NCBI RefSeq assembly: GCF_002907375.1
Contig: NZ_MIYK01000001.1
Location: 1 to 64,000, forward strand
DNA from: Fructilactobacillus lindneri DSM 20690 = JCM 11027
Lineage (GTDB): Bacteria > Bacillota > Bacilli > Lactobacillales > Lactobacillaceae
Length of the DNA: 64,000 bases
Direction of reading: 5' to 3'
Part shown: positions 55,297 to 64,000 of the stretch, in pieces
How the letters are laid out: each line of letters opens with the position of its first letter
Position numbering within the stretch: the first letter of the stretch is position 1
Notes under the pieces: generated by a model
The model's database searches: none
The model's input: the letters and a program-made list of their open reading frames with translations, nothing else
What the model was told of the DNA's origin: nothing
Program-made: the position numbers and the translations under genes

Positions 55297-56037
55297 TTAT
55301 AAATGAACTAGGTTTGCAAAGAGTGGCACCACAATGTCAACTACTATGGAAATAATAACTACCGAAATAGCAGCCATTGAACCCTCAATTGGTCCTAATT
55401 CCAAAGCTTTGGCAGAGCCTAATGTATGTCCAGCAGTTCCTAGTCCTAATCCAATTCCGATTGGATTTTTTAGTCGAAAAATTTTGATCAGCCAGTCACC
55501 AATGGCATAAATAATAACAGCGTTTAATATACATGCCATTGCAGTAATTGCAGGAATACCATGAATTCCTTGTGCAATTGGCATTGCTACAGCAGTGGTA
55601 GCTGCTTGAGGTAACATGGAAGCAATCGCAGCTTGATTTAAACCAATTAATTTTGAAACAAAATACATAATGACGACAGAAATTCCTAAACCGATAATTA
55701 ATGATAAAACAATTTCTAGCCAGTACTTTTTAACGATATCATTACGTTTGAAAAGTGGAATTGCAAAAGCAATTGTTGCTGGATATAAAAACCAGAAAAT
55801 GATGTCACCACCAGGTTTATATAAATTAGTATAAATCCAAGTAATATTAATATTAGTAGATTTTGCAATTAACCATAAAATAAAGATCCCTAATACCATA
55901 CTGACAAATAAGGGTTGAAAAAGGAAAAATCCATGTGTCTTTTTAAACAGGAAGTCACCAATTAAATAAACAACTAGTGAAAGGGCGATTCCAAACATTG
56001 GTGTACCTAAAAATTTTAATAATTCTGCTTGCATCAA
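55297..56037 (-). CDS. lrgB: LrgB family membrane protein
   Basis: 246 residues, about 7 membrane segments, with the family's GLGISVVIMYFVSKLIGL and LGLGTAGHTLGSAKALELG. LrgB works with LrgA; the pair was named for antiholin-like effects on lysis and is now linked to pyruvate uptake in several Firmicutes. It lies 12 bases after lrgA. No LytSR genes are seen nearby. Confidence 0.93.
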   Translation of the reverse strand: MMQAELLKFLGTPMFGIALSLVVYLIGDFLFKKTHGFFLFQPLFVSMVLGIFILWLIAKSTNINITWIYTNLYKPGGDIIFWFLYPATIAFAIPLFKRNDIVKKYWLEIVLSLIIGLGISVVIMYFVSKLIGLNQAAIASMLPQAATTAVAMPIAQGIHGIPAITAMACILNAVIIYAIGDWLIKIFRLKNPIGIGLGLGTAGHTLGSAKALELGPIEGSMAAISVVIISIVVDIVVPLFANLVHL

Positions 56038-56049
56038 CTTGGCTCCTTT

Positions 56050-56466
56050 TTATTTTAATTCATCTTTTTTACCAAATATTTTGTTACGCAACCAAATCAA
56101 AAAGGTTGCGACTAAGGCAACAGATACTAACATGACAACTGTTGAAATAATAATCATGATTACTAATTGCACTCCAGATTGTTTCATAATGTCTAGTGAA
56201 GCTGCTAATTGAATTCCAGATGGAACAAATAAAAATGCTAGAATACCAATTAAAAAGTTGCTTAATTTTTCAATTTGTTCCGGTTTAATAATTTTAAATG
56301 TAAGTAAAAGATATAAGATGATTAATCCAACAACTGGTGCGGGGACAGGGAAATTTTTGGGGAAAAGGGATGAAATTAAGTAAGAGACAAATAAAATAAC
56401 AGCAAAAATTCCCATTTGAACAATGATTGAAGTTTCTGATTTTTTTGGTTTTGATTTATTTTCCAT
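56050..56466 (-). CDS. lrgA: LrgA/CidA family membrane protein
   Basis: 138 residues with four membrane segments and charged ends (KKSE at the start, KKDELK at the end). VPAPVVGLIILYLLL is the family signature. Partner of LrgB. AAAGGAG precedes the ATG. The leader holds a Rex-like operator, so redox control is likely. Confidence 0.92.
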   Translation of the reverse strand: MENKSKPKKSETSIIVQMGIFAVILFVSYLISSLFPKNFPVPAPVVGLIILYLLLTFKIIKPEQIEKLSNFLIGILAFLFVPSGIQLAASLDIMKQSGVQLVIMIIISTVVMLVSVALVATFLIWLRNKIFGKKDELK

Positions 56467-56488
56467 AATGGACTCCTTTATTCAAAAT

Positions 56489-56506
56489 ATGTGACTTAAT
56501 TCACAA
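56489..56506 (-). promoter_or_regulatory. Rex-like operator in lrgAB leader
   Basis: On the minus strand TTGTGAA-TTAA-GTCACAT matches the Rex consensus TTGTGAA-N4-TTCACAA at 12 of 14 defined bases. It begins about two bases after the expected transcription start, where a bound repressor would block transcription. The core TGTGA-N6-TCACA also fits CRP/FNR-type regulators, so the binder is not certain. Confidence 0.6.
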
Positions 56507-56514
56507 TGATATTA

Positions 56515-56542
56515 ATTATATCAAACTTAATTCAAAATACAA
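56515..56542 (-). promoter_or_regulatory. lrgAB promoter
   Basis: Minus strand: TTGTAT, a 16-base spacer and perfect TATAAT with an extended TGA in front. Confidence 0.7.
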
Positions 56543-56553
56543 TTTCATGATAT

Positions 56554-57195
56554 TCATTTAGAACGATAAGGGATTTCAAAGTATTCATCATGTTCTTTCT
56601 TGATTTTGACGTCGCCAGCTAATAAATTAGTAATCTTAGTTTGAAACGATTCGATTTGATTAGCTGCTACCGCTGTTGTTATTTCTATCTCTTTTCCATA
56701 TTGGGTATCGTAAATTATAAAATTATTTTTCTGTAAAAAGTATTGTAGTTTGTCGTTCAATTTGTAAGAGACGGTAAGTTTTATTCTAGTTTGTAATATT
56801 TTTTCAACAATTCCGGTTTGTTCAATTACCTGTGAAGCAGAATTACTATAAGCACGAATTAATCCACCAGCACCTAATTTAATTCCACCAAAGTATCGAG
56901 TTACAACAATGGCAGTATCATGTAAATTATTTTTCTTTAAAACCTCTAAAATTGGTACTCCGGCTGTTCCACTAGGTTCACCATTATCACTTTCACGTTG
57001 GATTTCATCATGTTTGCCACTTAAGTAAGCAAAGCAGTTATGATTAGCTTTCTTATTAGCTAGTGAAATATTTTGAATAAATTCTTTTGCTTCTTTTTCG
57101 GAGTTAACCCGACTAATCGATGCAATAAATTTTGATTTTTTTATATCAATTTCGTGTGAACAACTGTTAGCAATTGTTAAAAACTTATTTTCCAT
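56554..57195 (-). CDS. yigZ: YigZ/IMPACT family protein
   Basis: 213 residues. The N-terminal domain (1-130) has SKFIASISRV, NHNCFAYL, DNGEPSGTAGVPILEVL and VVTRYFGGIKLGAGGL; a DUF1949 domain follows (about 135-205). Bacillus YvyE is its homologue. The function is unproven (links to translation stress through yeast IMPACT/Yih1). It is divergent from comFA with only 47 bases between, as is common in lactobacilli. Confidence 0.92.
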   Translation of the reverse strand: MENKFLTIANSCSHEIDIKKSKFIASISRVNSEKEAKEFIQNISLANKKANHNCFAYLSGKHDEIQRESDNGEPSGTAGVPILEVLKKNNLHDTAIVVTRYFGGIKLGAGGLIRAYSNSASQVIEQTGIVEKILQTRIKLTVSYKLNDKLQYFLQKNNFIIYDTQYGKEIEITTAVAANQIESFQTKITNLLAGDVKIKKEHDEYFEIPYRSK

Positions 57196-57242
57196 TTTGA
57201 TTTAGTTCCTTATATTACGTATTTATTTGTGAGGTGAGTTAT

Positions 57243-58562
57243 TTGATTGATAATGAGATAGAAATAGCAGGTCGATTCGTTCCTGCTGATGATTTAGCGG
57301 AGAGGCTGTTACAACATCATAAAATTGATTTGGTGCCAGCTATTACTATTCACAAAGCCTATATTCATTGTACTAGATGCGGAAGTGATTGTGAAAAGAG
57401 TGCAGCACGAATCTCAGACACAATTTATTATTGTTTTGAATGTGTTAATTTAGGGAGATTAGATAGCACGATGAAACTTGCTGCTTTTCCGGAAATTAAC
57501 CAATTTAAAGAAATTGATTTTCCGCTGACATGGAAAGGAAAATTAACTGAGTTACAACAGCAATGCTCTAATCAGGTAGTACAGGCATTTAAGAAACAGC
57601 AGGATTTGTTGTTATGGGCAGTAACCGGAGCCGGTAAAACTGAGATTTCGTTTGCAGGAATTGAATGGGCTCTGCAACAACAACTTCGAGTGGCAATTGC
57701 ATCACCCCGTGTAGATGTATGTGTTGAGTTATTTCCAAGATATCAAGAGGCGTTTCAAGATACCTCAATGATACTTTTACATGGGAAAAGTACTGAAAAA
57801 TATCAGTATCGGCAACTAACTATTTGCACTACACATCAATTATTACGATTTAAACAAGCTTTTGATATTTTGATTTTGGATGAAGTAGATGCATTTCCGT
57901 TTGCTAATAATCCAATGTTAGAAATGGCAGCTAAACGAGCAGTTAAAGTTACTGGCTGCCGCTTATTAATGACGGCAACTCCTAGCAAAGACTTACTCCA
58001 GCATTATCAGACGACTTATTTGCCACTTCGCTTTCACCGTCATTTATTGCCGCAAATGAAACTTCATCTCTGCTTTAATTGGAACATCAAAATTTATCAG
58101 GGTAAATTACCTGCTAAATTTGTAAGAATGGTATTACAAAAAATCAAAATGGGTCAGCGATTTTTGATATTTGTACCTCGAATTAAAGATTTAGCAGTAG
58201 TCGATCGAGTTTTATCTAAAAAGTATCAGGGAAAAAGATGTTGGGAAACAGTTTATGCAGGAGATGAACAACGAATGGAAAAAGTACAAATGATGCGTTC
58301 AGAACAGGTTCAGTTTTTGATTACCACGACGATTTTGGAACGTGGAGTCACTTTTCCAGGAATTGATGTGATGATTTTGGGTGCTGATGAACGTTCATTT
58401 TCAGTAGCATCACTAGTACAAATTGCAGGGCGAGTAGGCAGAAAAGCAACTCGTCCCTTTGGAAATGTGGACTGTTTTATTGGGGGTTATTCAAAAAATG
58501 TGACACTAGCACGGCAACAGATTGCCGAAATGAATCGCAGAGGTCGAAAAATTGAAGGATAG
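57243..58562 (+). CDS. comFA: competence protein ComFA (DNA uptake helicase)
   Basis: 439 residues. N-terminal zinc module with CTRC and CFEC pairs (about 42-72), Walker A AVTGAGKTE (about 124-132), DEVDAFP (DEAD-box type Walker B), and MTATPS, VQIAGRVGRK in the helicase C domain. ComFA helps pull transforming DNA through the membrane. I chose TTG at 57243 with GAGGTGA 6 bases upstream; a GTG at 57234 lies within that site. It overlaps comFC. A TACGTATT sequence upstream may be a SigH-type box. Confidence 0.92.
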   Translation: MIDNEIEIAGRFVPADDLAERLLQHHKIDLVPAITIHKAYIHCTRCGSDCEKSAARISDTIYYCFECVNLGRLDSTMKLAAFPEINQFKEIDFPLTWKGKLTELQQQCSNQVVQAFKKQQDLLLWAVTGAGKTEISFAGIEWALQQQLRVAIASPRVDVCVELFPRYQEAFQDTSMILLHGKSTEKYQYRQLTICTTHQLLRFKQAFDILILDEVDAFPFANNPMLEMAAKRAVKVTGCRLLMTATPSKDLLQHYQTTYLPLRFHRHLLPQMKLHLCFNWNIKIYQGKLPAKFVRMVLQKIKMGQRFLIFVPRIKDLAVVDRVLSKKYQGKRCWETVYAGDEQRMEKVQMMRSEQVQFLITTTILERGVTFPGIDVMILGADERSFSVASLVQIAGRVGRKATRPFGNVDCFIGGYSKNVTLARQQIAEMNRRGRKIEG

Positions 58563-59232
58563 TTGCTTATGGTGTGGAGGTTTTGTGAATAGCACGTTAT
58601 CTATTCATTTTATGTTAAGTTTTAAACCGTTTGTGACTCGTTATCTTTGTTTACATTGCGAAAAATTATTTCAGCCTATGCTTTCTGAAAAACATTGTTT
58701 TCAATGTGGTCGGATTCAGTCGATAAATGAACTTTGTGAAGATTGTTTAAAATGGAATCAAGTGAAGTCATTTAAGTTAATTAATCAATCATTATATTCT
58801 TACGATGGTGTTATCAAAGAATACATTGACCGTTATAAATTTCAAGGAGATTATCGGTTACGCAAGCTGGTTGCTACTCAGATAACTGAATTAATAAAAA
58901 AGTATGAGGTAGTAGTTCCAATTCCAATTAATCAAGTAACCATGGGAGTTAGAAAATTTAATCAGGTTACAGGATGGTTGGAAGAAGTTAATTACACTAT
59001 GGTATTGACTGCCAAACCGAAGTTAAAAGCGCAATTTCAAAAAAACAGATCAGAGCGGTTACAAACACAGCAACCATTTGCGATGAATGAAAAATATGTT
59101 GAAATGATAAAGCAAAAACAAATTTGCTTGGTCGATGATATCTATACAACTGGAACCACTTTACATCATGCGGCTCAGCTTTTGCTTGATAACGGCGCTC
59201 AAAGTGTTCGAAGTATTACACTTGCACGGTAG
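58552..59232 (+). CDS. comFC: competence protein ComFC (phosphoribosyltransferase-like)
   Basis: 226 residues. Zinc Cys pairs at the N-terminus (CLWC, CLHC, CFQC, CEDC) and a PRTase-type loop LVDDIYTTGTTLHHA (about 192-206) at the C-terminus. It takes part in DNA uptake; also known as ComF in Gram-negatives. TTG start at 58552 inside the end of comFA, with AGAGGTC 7 bases upstream. Confidence 0.92.
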   Translation: MKDSCLWCGGFVNSTLSIHFMLSFKPFVTRYLCLHCEKLFQPMLSEKHCFQCGRIQSINELCEDCLKWNQVKSFKLINQSLYSYDGVIKEYIDRYKFQGDYRLRKLVATQITELIKKYEVVVPIPINQVTMGVRKFNQVTGWLEEVNYTMVLTAKPKLKAQFQKNRSERLQTQQPFAMNEKYVEMIKQKQICLVDDIYTTGTTLHHAAQLLLDNGAQSVRSITLAR

Positions 59233-59236
59233 GTCA

Positions 59237-59265
59237 TTGTTATTTAAGGATTTATTAACTATAAT
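59237..59265 (+). promoter_or_regulatory. hpf promoter
   Basis: TTGTTA, 17-base spacer and perfect TATAAT, 58 bases before hpf. The intervening leader shows no clear structure. Confidence 0.7.
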
Positions 59266-59323
59266 AGAAATAACGATTGTTAGAGATAGAGTGATTAGTG
59301 TCAGTTGTAAAGGGGATTTTAAA

Positions 59324-59857
59324 ATGTTATCTTTTAATGTTAGAGGAGACGATGTCGACGTTACTGACGATGTTCGCGAATATATTTCAGATCATGTTAG
59401 TAAAATTGACGATTATTTTGAAGATGGCGTTAGTGCCGTTGCACATATTAATTTAATTGGTTACAAAAACAACGATGTAAAAGCTGAAATAACCATTATT
59501 TTTCCATTTTTATTGTTACGAGGTGAGGCAACATCTGCTGATATTAATATCAGTATTGATGCTGCAATTCAAAAGATCGAACAGCAGATTAAAAAATACA
59601 AAGAAAAAATTAATGAAAAAGCAAAAATCCGTGGAGAAAAAACAATCTTTAAAACCGATGGCGCTGATCCAATTAAGCTTAAAGTGGTACGGAAAAAGCG
59701 AATTCCCTTAAAACAAATGGATTCTGATGAAGCAATCTTACAAATGAATTTGTTGGATCATGATTTTTATGCTTTTAAGGATATTAATAATGAGACAATT
59801 GATATTGTTTATCGTCGTAAAGATGGTGAATATGGATTAATTACTACTGAAAGTTAG
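59324..59857 (+). CDS. hpf: ribosome hibernation promoting factor, long form
   Basis: 177 residues. N-terminal HPF/YfiA domain (1-100: MLSFNVRGDDVDVTDDVREY at the start) and a C-terminal dimerisation domain (about 120-177). Long HPF joins 70S ribosomes into inactive 100S pairs in stationary phase. The ATG at 59324 follows AAAGGGGA; an in-frame extension back into comFC is spurious. Next to secA as in Bacillus. Confidence 0.95.
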   Translation: MLSFNVRGDDVDVTDDVREYISDHVSKIDDYFEDGVSAVAHINLIGYKNNDVKAEITIIFPFLLLRGEATSADINISIDAAIQKIEQQIKKYKEKINEKAKIRGEKTIFKTDGADPIKLKVVRKKRIPLKQMDSDEAILQMNLLDHDFYAFKDINNETIDIVYRRKDGEYGLITTES

Positions 59858-59870
59858 TTATTTAGTAGTT

Positions 59871-59915
59871 AAACCCCGAAAGATGACTAACTAGTCGCTT
59901 CTTTCGGGGTTTTCT
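59871..59915 (+). terminator. hpf terminator
   Basis: AAACCCCGAAAG pairs with CTTTCGGGGTTT around a loop that contains its own small stem GACTAACTAGTC; followed by T residues. Confidence 0.85.
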
Positions 59916-60038
59916 TGTCACTAGAGTGGCGCCATTTACTCTTGTTTTTAATTATCAAAATAAAATGTTAAGATATAAAGTATTAGTATAAACAAAATAA
60001 CGTTAATTAAAATGAAACAATTGAGGAGAAATTAATCG

Positions 60039-62405
60039 ATGGCAACAAATGTTTTAAAAAAATGGGTAGAAAGCGATAAGCGCCGAGTTAAACAGCTTGG
60101 TAAAATTGCCGATAAGGTAAGTTCCTACTCAACAAAATATCGTAAATTAAGTGATGAAGAATTAAAAGCAAAAACTCCAGAATTTAAAAAACGTTTTCAA
60201 GATGGCGAATCATTAGACGACATGCTTCCAGAAGCGTTTGCCGTTGCTCGTGAAGGAGCTCGTCGAGTTTTAGGACTTAATCCATTTAGAGTGCAGATTA
60301 TGGGTGGAATTGTTCTTCATGAAGGTAACATTGCTGAAATGAAAACTGGTGAAGGGAAAACTTTAACAGCTACGATGCCAGTTTATTTAAATGCTTTGTC
60401 TGGCAAGGGTGTTCATGTGGTTACGGTTAATGAGTATCTTTCTGAACGTGATGCCGAACAAATGGGTCAATTGTATAATTGGCTTGGTTTGACAGTTGGT
60501 GTTAATAAAGCTGATATGGGTCCGGATGAAAAACGTGCTGCTTATGATGCGGATATTACTTATTCAACTAATAGTGAAATTGGATTTGATTATTTGCGGG
60601 ACAATATGGTTGTTTACAAAGAAGAACGGGTTCAACGTCCGTTAAACTTTGCTTTAGTTGATGAAGTTGACTCAATTTTAATTGATGAAGCTCGGACGCC
60701 TTTGATTATTTCCGGTCAAGCCCAGGGGTCAAACGAACTTTATAAACAGGCGGATCGTTTTGCCAAAACGTTAACTGCTAAAGACGACTATAAAGTTGAT
60801 TTAGAAACTAAAACCGTTTCTTTAACCGAACAAGGAATTAAAAAAGCAGATAAATTTTTTAATTTAAAGAATATTTATGATACTGATAATACCGCTTTAA
60901 CTCATCATTTAGACCAAGCTTTACGAGCTAATTATGTCATGGAACGTGATAAAGATTATGTGGTTAAAGATGATGAGGTTTTAATTGTAGATTCCTTTAC
61001 TGGACGAATTATGGACGGACGTCGTTTTTCTGATGGACTGCACCAAGCTTTAGAAGCTAAGGAAGGCGTTACAATTCAAGAAGAAAGTAAGACAATGGCA
61101 AACATTACTTACCAAAACTTGTTTAGACGTTACCATAAACTAGCCGGAATGACTGGAACTGCTAAAACCGAACAAGAAGAATTTCGTGAAATTTACAATA
61201 TGAATGTTGTTGCAATTCCAACTAATAAACCTGTTATCCGAGTTGATGAATCGGATGTTTTATATCCAACCTTGAAATCAAAATTTGATACAGTAATTGA
61301 AAAAGTTAAAGTTTTGCATCGTCGTGGACAACCAATTTTATTAGGGACTGTGGCGGTTGAAACTTCTGAATATTTGTCCCAGAGACTTGATGAAGAGAAA
61401 ATTCCACATGTAGTTTTGAATGCTAAAAATCATGCTAAAGAAGCAGATATTGTTGCAAATGCAGGTCAAAAAGGTGCGGTTACGATTGCAACCAATATGG
61501 CTGGTCGTGGTACTGATATTAAACTTGGACCTGATGTAATTGGTTTAGGCGGTTTAGCAGTGATTGGAACTGAACGTCACGAATCGCGAAGAATTGATAA
61601 TCAGTTGCGTGGTCGTGCTGGACGACAAGGTGATCCAGGTTATTCACAATTTTATCTTTCACTAGAAGATGATTTGATGCGTCGTTTTGGATCCGATCGA
61701 ATTAAAAACGTCTTAAAAACCTTAAAAGTTGAAGATGACGATGCCGTAATTCGTAGTCGGATGATCACTAAGCAAGTTGAATCAGCTCAAAAGCGAGTTG
61801 AAGGTAATAACTATGATTCTCGAAAAAATGTTTTAAAATATGATAATGTTATGTCTGAACAGCGTGATGTAATCTATGGTGAAAGAAACCGTGTGATTGA
61901 AGAAACCGATTCTTTGAAGTGGGTTCTAATGCCTATGATTGAAAGAACTATTGACAGAATTGTAGATTTGCATACTCAAGGCGATAAAAAGAATTGGGAC
62001 CTTGATACAATTCTTGATTTTGCTATCAGCTCATTAGTTAGTCCAAATGAAATTGGCATTGAAGATTTACAAAATAAATCTGCTAAAGAAATTAAACAAT
62101 ACCTAATGAAATTAGCTGAAAAATCATATGATGAAAAAACTAAGGAACTTCAAGATCCAAGTCAAATTCTTGAATTTGAAAAAGTTGTTATTTTAAGAGT
62201 GGTTGATTCACATTGGACTAATCATATTGATGCAATGGATCAATTGCGGGAATCAATTGGTTTACGTGGTTATGGTCAGTTAAATCCACTAGTTGAGTAT
62301 CAGCGTGAAGGTTATAGAATGTTTGAAGAAATGGTAGCAGACATTGATTATGATGTTACCCGTTTATTTATGAAGGCTGAAATTAGACAAAATATTCAAA
62401 GATAA
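60039..62405 (+). CDS. secA: preprotein translocase ATPase SecA
   Basis: 788 residues. Walker [10 protein letters not shown] (about 99-107), [32 protein letters not shown] and [11 protein letters not shown] in the two motor domains; preprotein cross-linking domain between. It drives export through SecYEG. The C-terminal zinc finger (SEC-C) of many SecA proteins is missing; the chain ends EIRQNIQR, normal for lactobacilli. GAGGAGA precedes the ATG. Confidence 0.98.
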   Translation: MATNVLKKWVESDKRRVKQLGKIADKVSSYSTKYRKLSDEELKAKTPEFKKRFQDGESLDDMLPEAFAVAREGARRVLGLNPFRVQIMGGIVLHEGNIAEMKTGEGKTLTATMPVYLNALSGKGVHVVTVNEYLSERDAEQMGQLYNWLGLTVGVNKADMGPDEKRAAYDADITYSTNSEIGFDYLRDNMVVYKEERVQRPLNFALVDEVDSILIDEARTPLIISGQAQGSNELYKQADRFAKTLTAKDDYKVDLETKTVSLTEQGIKKADKFFNLKNIYDTDNTALTHHLDQALRANYVMERDKDYVVKDDEVLIVDSFTGRIMDGRRFSDGLHQALEAKEGVTIQEESKTMANITYQNLFRRYHKLAGMTGTAKTEQEEFREIYNMNVVAIPTNKPVIRVDESDVLYPTLKSKFDTVIEKVKVLHRRGQPILLGTVAVETSEYLSQRLDEEKIPHVVLNAKNHAKEADIVANAGQKGAVTIATNMAGRGTDIKLGPDVIGLGGLAVIGTERHESRRIDNQLRGRAGRQGDPGYSQFYLSLEDDLMRRFGSDRIKNVLKTLKVEDDDAVIRSRMITKQVESAQKRVEGNNYDSRKNVLKYDNVMSEQRDVIYGERNRVIEETDSLKWVLMPMIERTIDRIVDLHTQGDKKNWDLDTILDFAISSLVSPNEIGIEDLQNKSAKEIKQYLMKLAEKSYDEKTKELQDPSQILEFEKVVILRVVDSHWTNHIDAMDQLRESIGLRGYGQLNPLVEYQREGYRMFEEMVADIDYDVTRLFMKAEIRQNIQR

Positions 62406-62414
62406 GCAAAAATA

Positions 62415-62442
62415 CGAAGGACTGCGGTTCTTCGCTTTTTTT
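62415..62442 (+). terminator. secA terminator
   Basis: CGAAGGA pairs with TTCTTCG (one G-T pair) around CTGCGG, with C and seven T following. prfB starts 15 bases on, so some read-through is likely. Confidence 0.7.
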
Positions 62443-62457
62443 GAGTAAGGATGGATA

Positions 62458-63568
62458 ATGGAATTAAGTGAAGCAAAAGTAAAAGTGGACGAGATCAAGC
62501 AAGAAATTGACCACTTTGGGAGGTCTCTTTGACCTTGATCAGTTAAGTGAAGCAATTTCGATTAACGAGTCAAAGATGGCTGAACCAGGATTTTGGGATG
62601 ATCAAAGAGCGGCACAAAAATTGATTGATGAAAACAATCAATTAAAAACCAAGTATGATAATTTTCATAGCTTAGCGGCAGAATGCGAAGATTTACAACT
62701 TACTTTGCAGTTGTTGGAAGAAGAACCGGATGCAGCCTTACAACAAGAATTTGAAGTTACCCTTGAAAAAGTAGAAAAGTATTTAAATGAATATAAACTT
62801 GGTCAATTATTAAATGGTAAGTACGATGGAAATAATGCCATCGTTGAAATTCATCCAGGAGCAGGTGGTACAGAAGCAGAAGATTGGACGGAAATGTTAC
62901 TACGGATGTACACACGTTGGGCGGATCAAAACGGATTTAAGGTTATGATTGATGATTATCAACCCGGAGAAGTTGCTGGAATTAGTAGTGTGACGTTTAC
63001 AGTTATAGGTCATAATGCTTATGGATATTTAAAATCCGAAAAAGGAGTTCATCGATTAGTTCGTATTTCTCCTTTTGATTCGGCAAATCGACGTCACACC
63101 TCATTTGCATCTGTAGATGTAATGCCCGAATTAGATGAAAGCGTTAATATTGAGATTAAGCCTGATGATTTACGAATTGATGTTTTTCGTTCAAGTGGTG
63201 CCGGTGGTCAGCATATTAATAAGACGTCTTCCGCAGTTCGAATCACACATTTGCCAACTGGTATTGTAACTTCTAGTCAAGCACAACGTTCACAGTTGCA
63301 GAATAGAGTAACTGCAATGAATATGTTAAAATCAAAGTTGTACGAACTAGAACAAGAAAAAAAAGCGCAAGAAAAAGCCAAGTTAGAAGGTAAGCAGTTA
63401 GAGATTGGTTGGGGATCTCAGATTCGCTCCTATGTTTTTCATCCTTATACAATGGTAAAGGATCATCGAACCAATCACGAAACTGCAAATGGAAAAGCAG
63501 TGATGGATGGCGATCTTAATCCATTTATTAATGATTATTTACAATGGAAACTACAACAAAAAAATTAA
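62458..63568 (+). CDS. prfB: peptide chain release factor 2, +1 frameshift
   Basis: 369 residues when joined as 62458-62529 plus 62531-63568. The first 24 codons end CTT at 62527-62529 followed by TGA (62530-62532) and C. GGGAGG just before acts as an internal Shine-Dalgarno. Low RF2 leads to a +1 slip on CTT into GAC. The downstream part has SPFDSANRRHTSF (SPF stop-codon reading motif) and GAGGQHINKTSSAVR (GGQ, peptide release). It recognises UAA and UGA. It follows secA as in Bacillus. Confidence 0.97.
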
Positions 63569-63584
63569 TAAAGGTGACTAAATC

Positions 63585-64000
63585 ATGGAATTAGCATTAA
63601 ATATTTTATTTTTCTTAATTGTACCTACATTTTGGTTGGGAATAATTAGAACTTACTTGTCTTACCGGTCTCGTTTGAAGCGGGAACGATCGTTGTATGA
63701 TAGTGCTATTAATCCTAAAAATACAGAGATGCGAACTTTTTTTATTTCATTAATTGTGTTAGGAATTATTGGCTCGCTCTTCACATCATTGGTTGGAATT
63801 GAAGTTTCCTATGTTTGGATTATATTCTATGAAATTGTTATTACAATTGCTTTATTAATTCCAGGTTTGATGATTCCTTTCACAGTTTTATTTGGAACGA
63901 TGATAATTATTTTGATATTTGGAAATAAATTTTACTCCAATATCATTAGCGGACATTTTAAGATTACTTTGCAAAATACGATGCCGGAAGGGTTAGACTT
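63585..64000 (+). CDS. multi-pass membrane protein, cut by window end
   Basis: At least 138 residues are in the window. The start ATG follows AAGGTG 12 bases after prfB. About three to four hydrophobic segments are visible (3-22, 55-75, 80-100, 104-122), with a short basic loop between the first two (SYRSRLKRERS). In Firmicutes a PDZ-domain membrane protein (MinJ-like) is found not far after prfB, but no PDZ part lies in the visible region, so this is a guess from position only. Confidence 0.7.
   Translation, partial: MELALNILFFLIVPTFWLGIIRTYLSYRSRLKRERSLYDSAINPKNTEMRTFFISLIVLGIIGSLFTSLVGIEVSYVWIIFYEIVITIALLIPGLMIPFTVLFGTMIIILIFGNKFYSNIISGHFKITLQNTMPEGLD

Noticed and set aside
59135-59323. 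63-codon extension of hpf into comFC
   Set aside because: It is the shadow of comFC in another frame; the hpf promoter and ribosome site lie at 59237-59316.

Overview
The window is a compact, AT-rich stretch of core chromosome from a Gram-positive bacterium of the order Lactobacillales, most likely family Lactobacillaceae (lactobacilli or pediococci). The evidence is the gene set (GlnR/GlnA, DtpT, PepC, an L-2-hydroxyisocaproate dehydrogenase, NrdHEF, SigH between rae1 and rpmG, a short SRP RNA) and gene order shared with Firmicutes. I see no insertion sequence, prophage, CRISPR array or obvious island. Genus and species cannot be fixed from the sequence alone.

Layout. 1-376: the end of an rRNA operon (5S, tRNA-Asn, tRNA-Thr). 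0.4-10.1 kb: glnR-glnA, dtpT, a tRNA-Tyr/tRNA-Gln unit, a GntR regulator, the NAD genes pncB-nadE, tex-sprT and tRNA-Leu. 10.1-14.3 kb: an LCP-family wall-polymer ligase, a phosphoglycerate mutase, and pepC and rpiA on the minus strand. 14.4-25.4 kb: an information-processing block (dut, radA, gltX, cysS, mrnC, rlmB, rae1, sigH, rpmG, secE, nusG, rplK, rplA, rplJ, rplL) with ribosomal-protein leader RNAs. 25.5-31.7 kb: mprF, a methionine-specific T-box ahead of mmuP-mmuM, and hicD. 31.8-35.4 kb: minus-strand nrdHEF with paired NrdR boxes. 35.4-39.7 kb: a frameshifted RsmC-like methyltransferase gene, tadA, SRP RNA, dnaX, ebfC, recR, yaaL. 39.8-48.3 kb: a fused ABC transporter, then a long operon tmk-darA-holB-yabA-rsmI-fatA-tsaB-rimI-tsaD. 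48.3-55.1 kb: ydiF (minus), rex, CIRCE-controlled groES-groEL, kimA. 55.3-64.0 kb: lrgAB (minus) with a Rex-like operator, yigZ (minus), comFA-comFC, hpf, secA, prfB with its programmed frameshift, and the start of a membrane protein gene cut by the window end.

How it works together. Most genes serve translation (ribosomal proteins, tRNA synthetases, rRNA/tRNA modification, t6A synthesis, RF2, HPF), replication and repair (DnaX, HolB, YabA, RecR, RadA, Tmk, Dut, RNR) and protein export (SecE, SecA). The window is rich in readable regulation: a GlnR box, a Met T-box, L10 and putative L1 autoregulatory leaders, NrdR boxes, CIRCE, a Rex-like operator in the lrgAB leader, and the RF2 frameshift. 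No wholly new multi-gene system was found. The points most worth checking are the poly-A frameshift in the methyltransferase gene, the two L1-site mimics, and the Rex-type operator of lrgAB.
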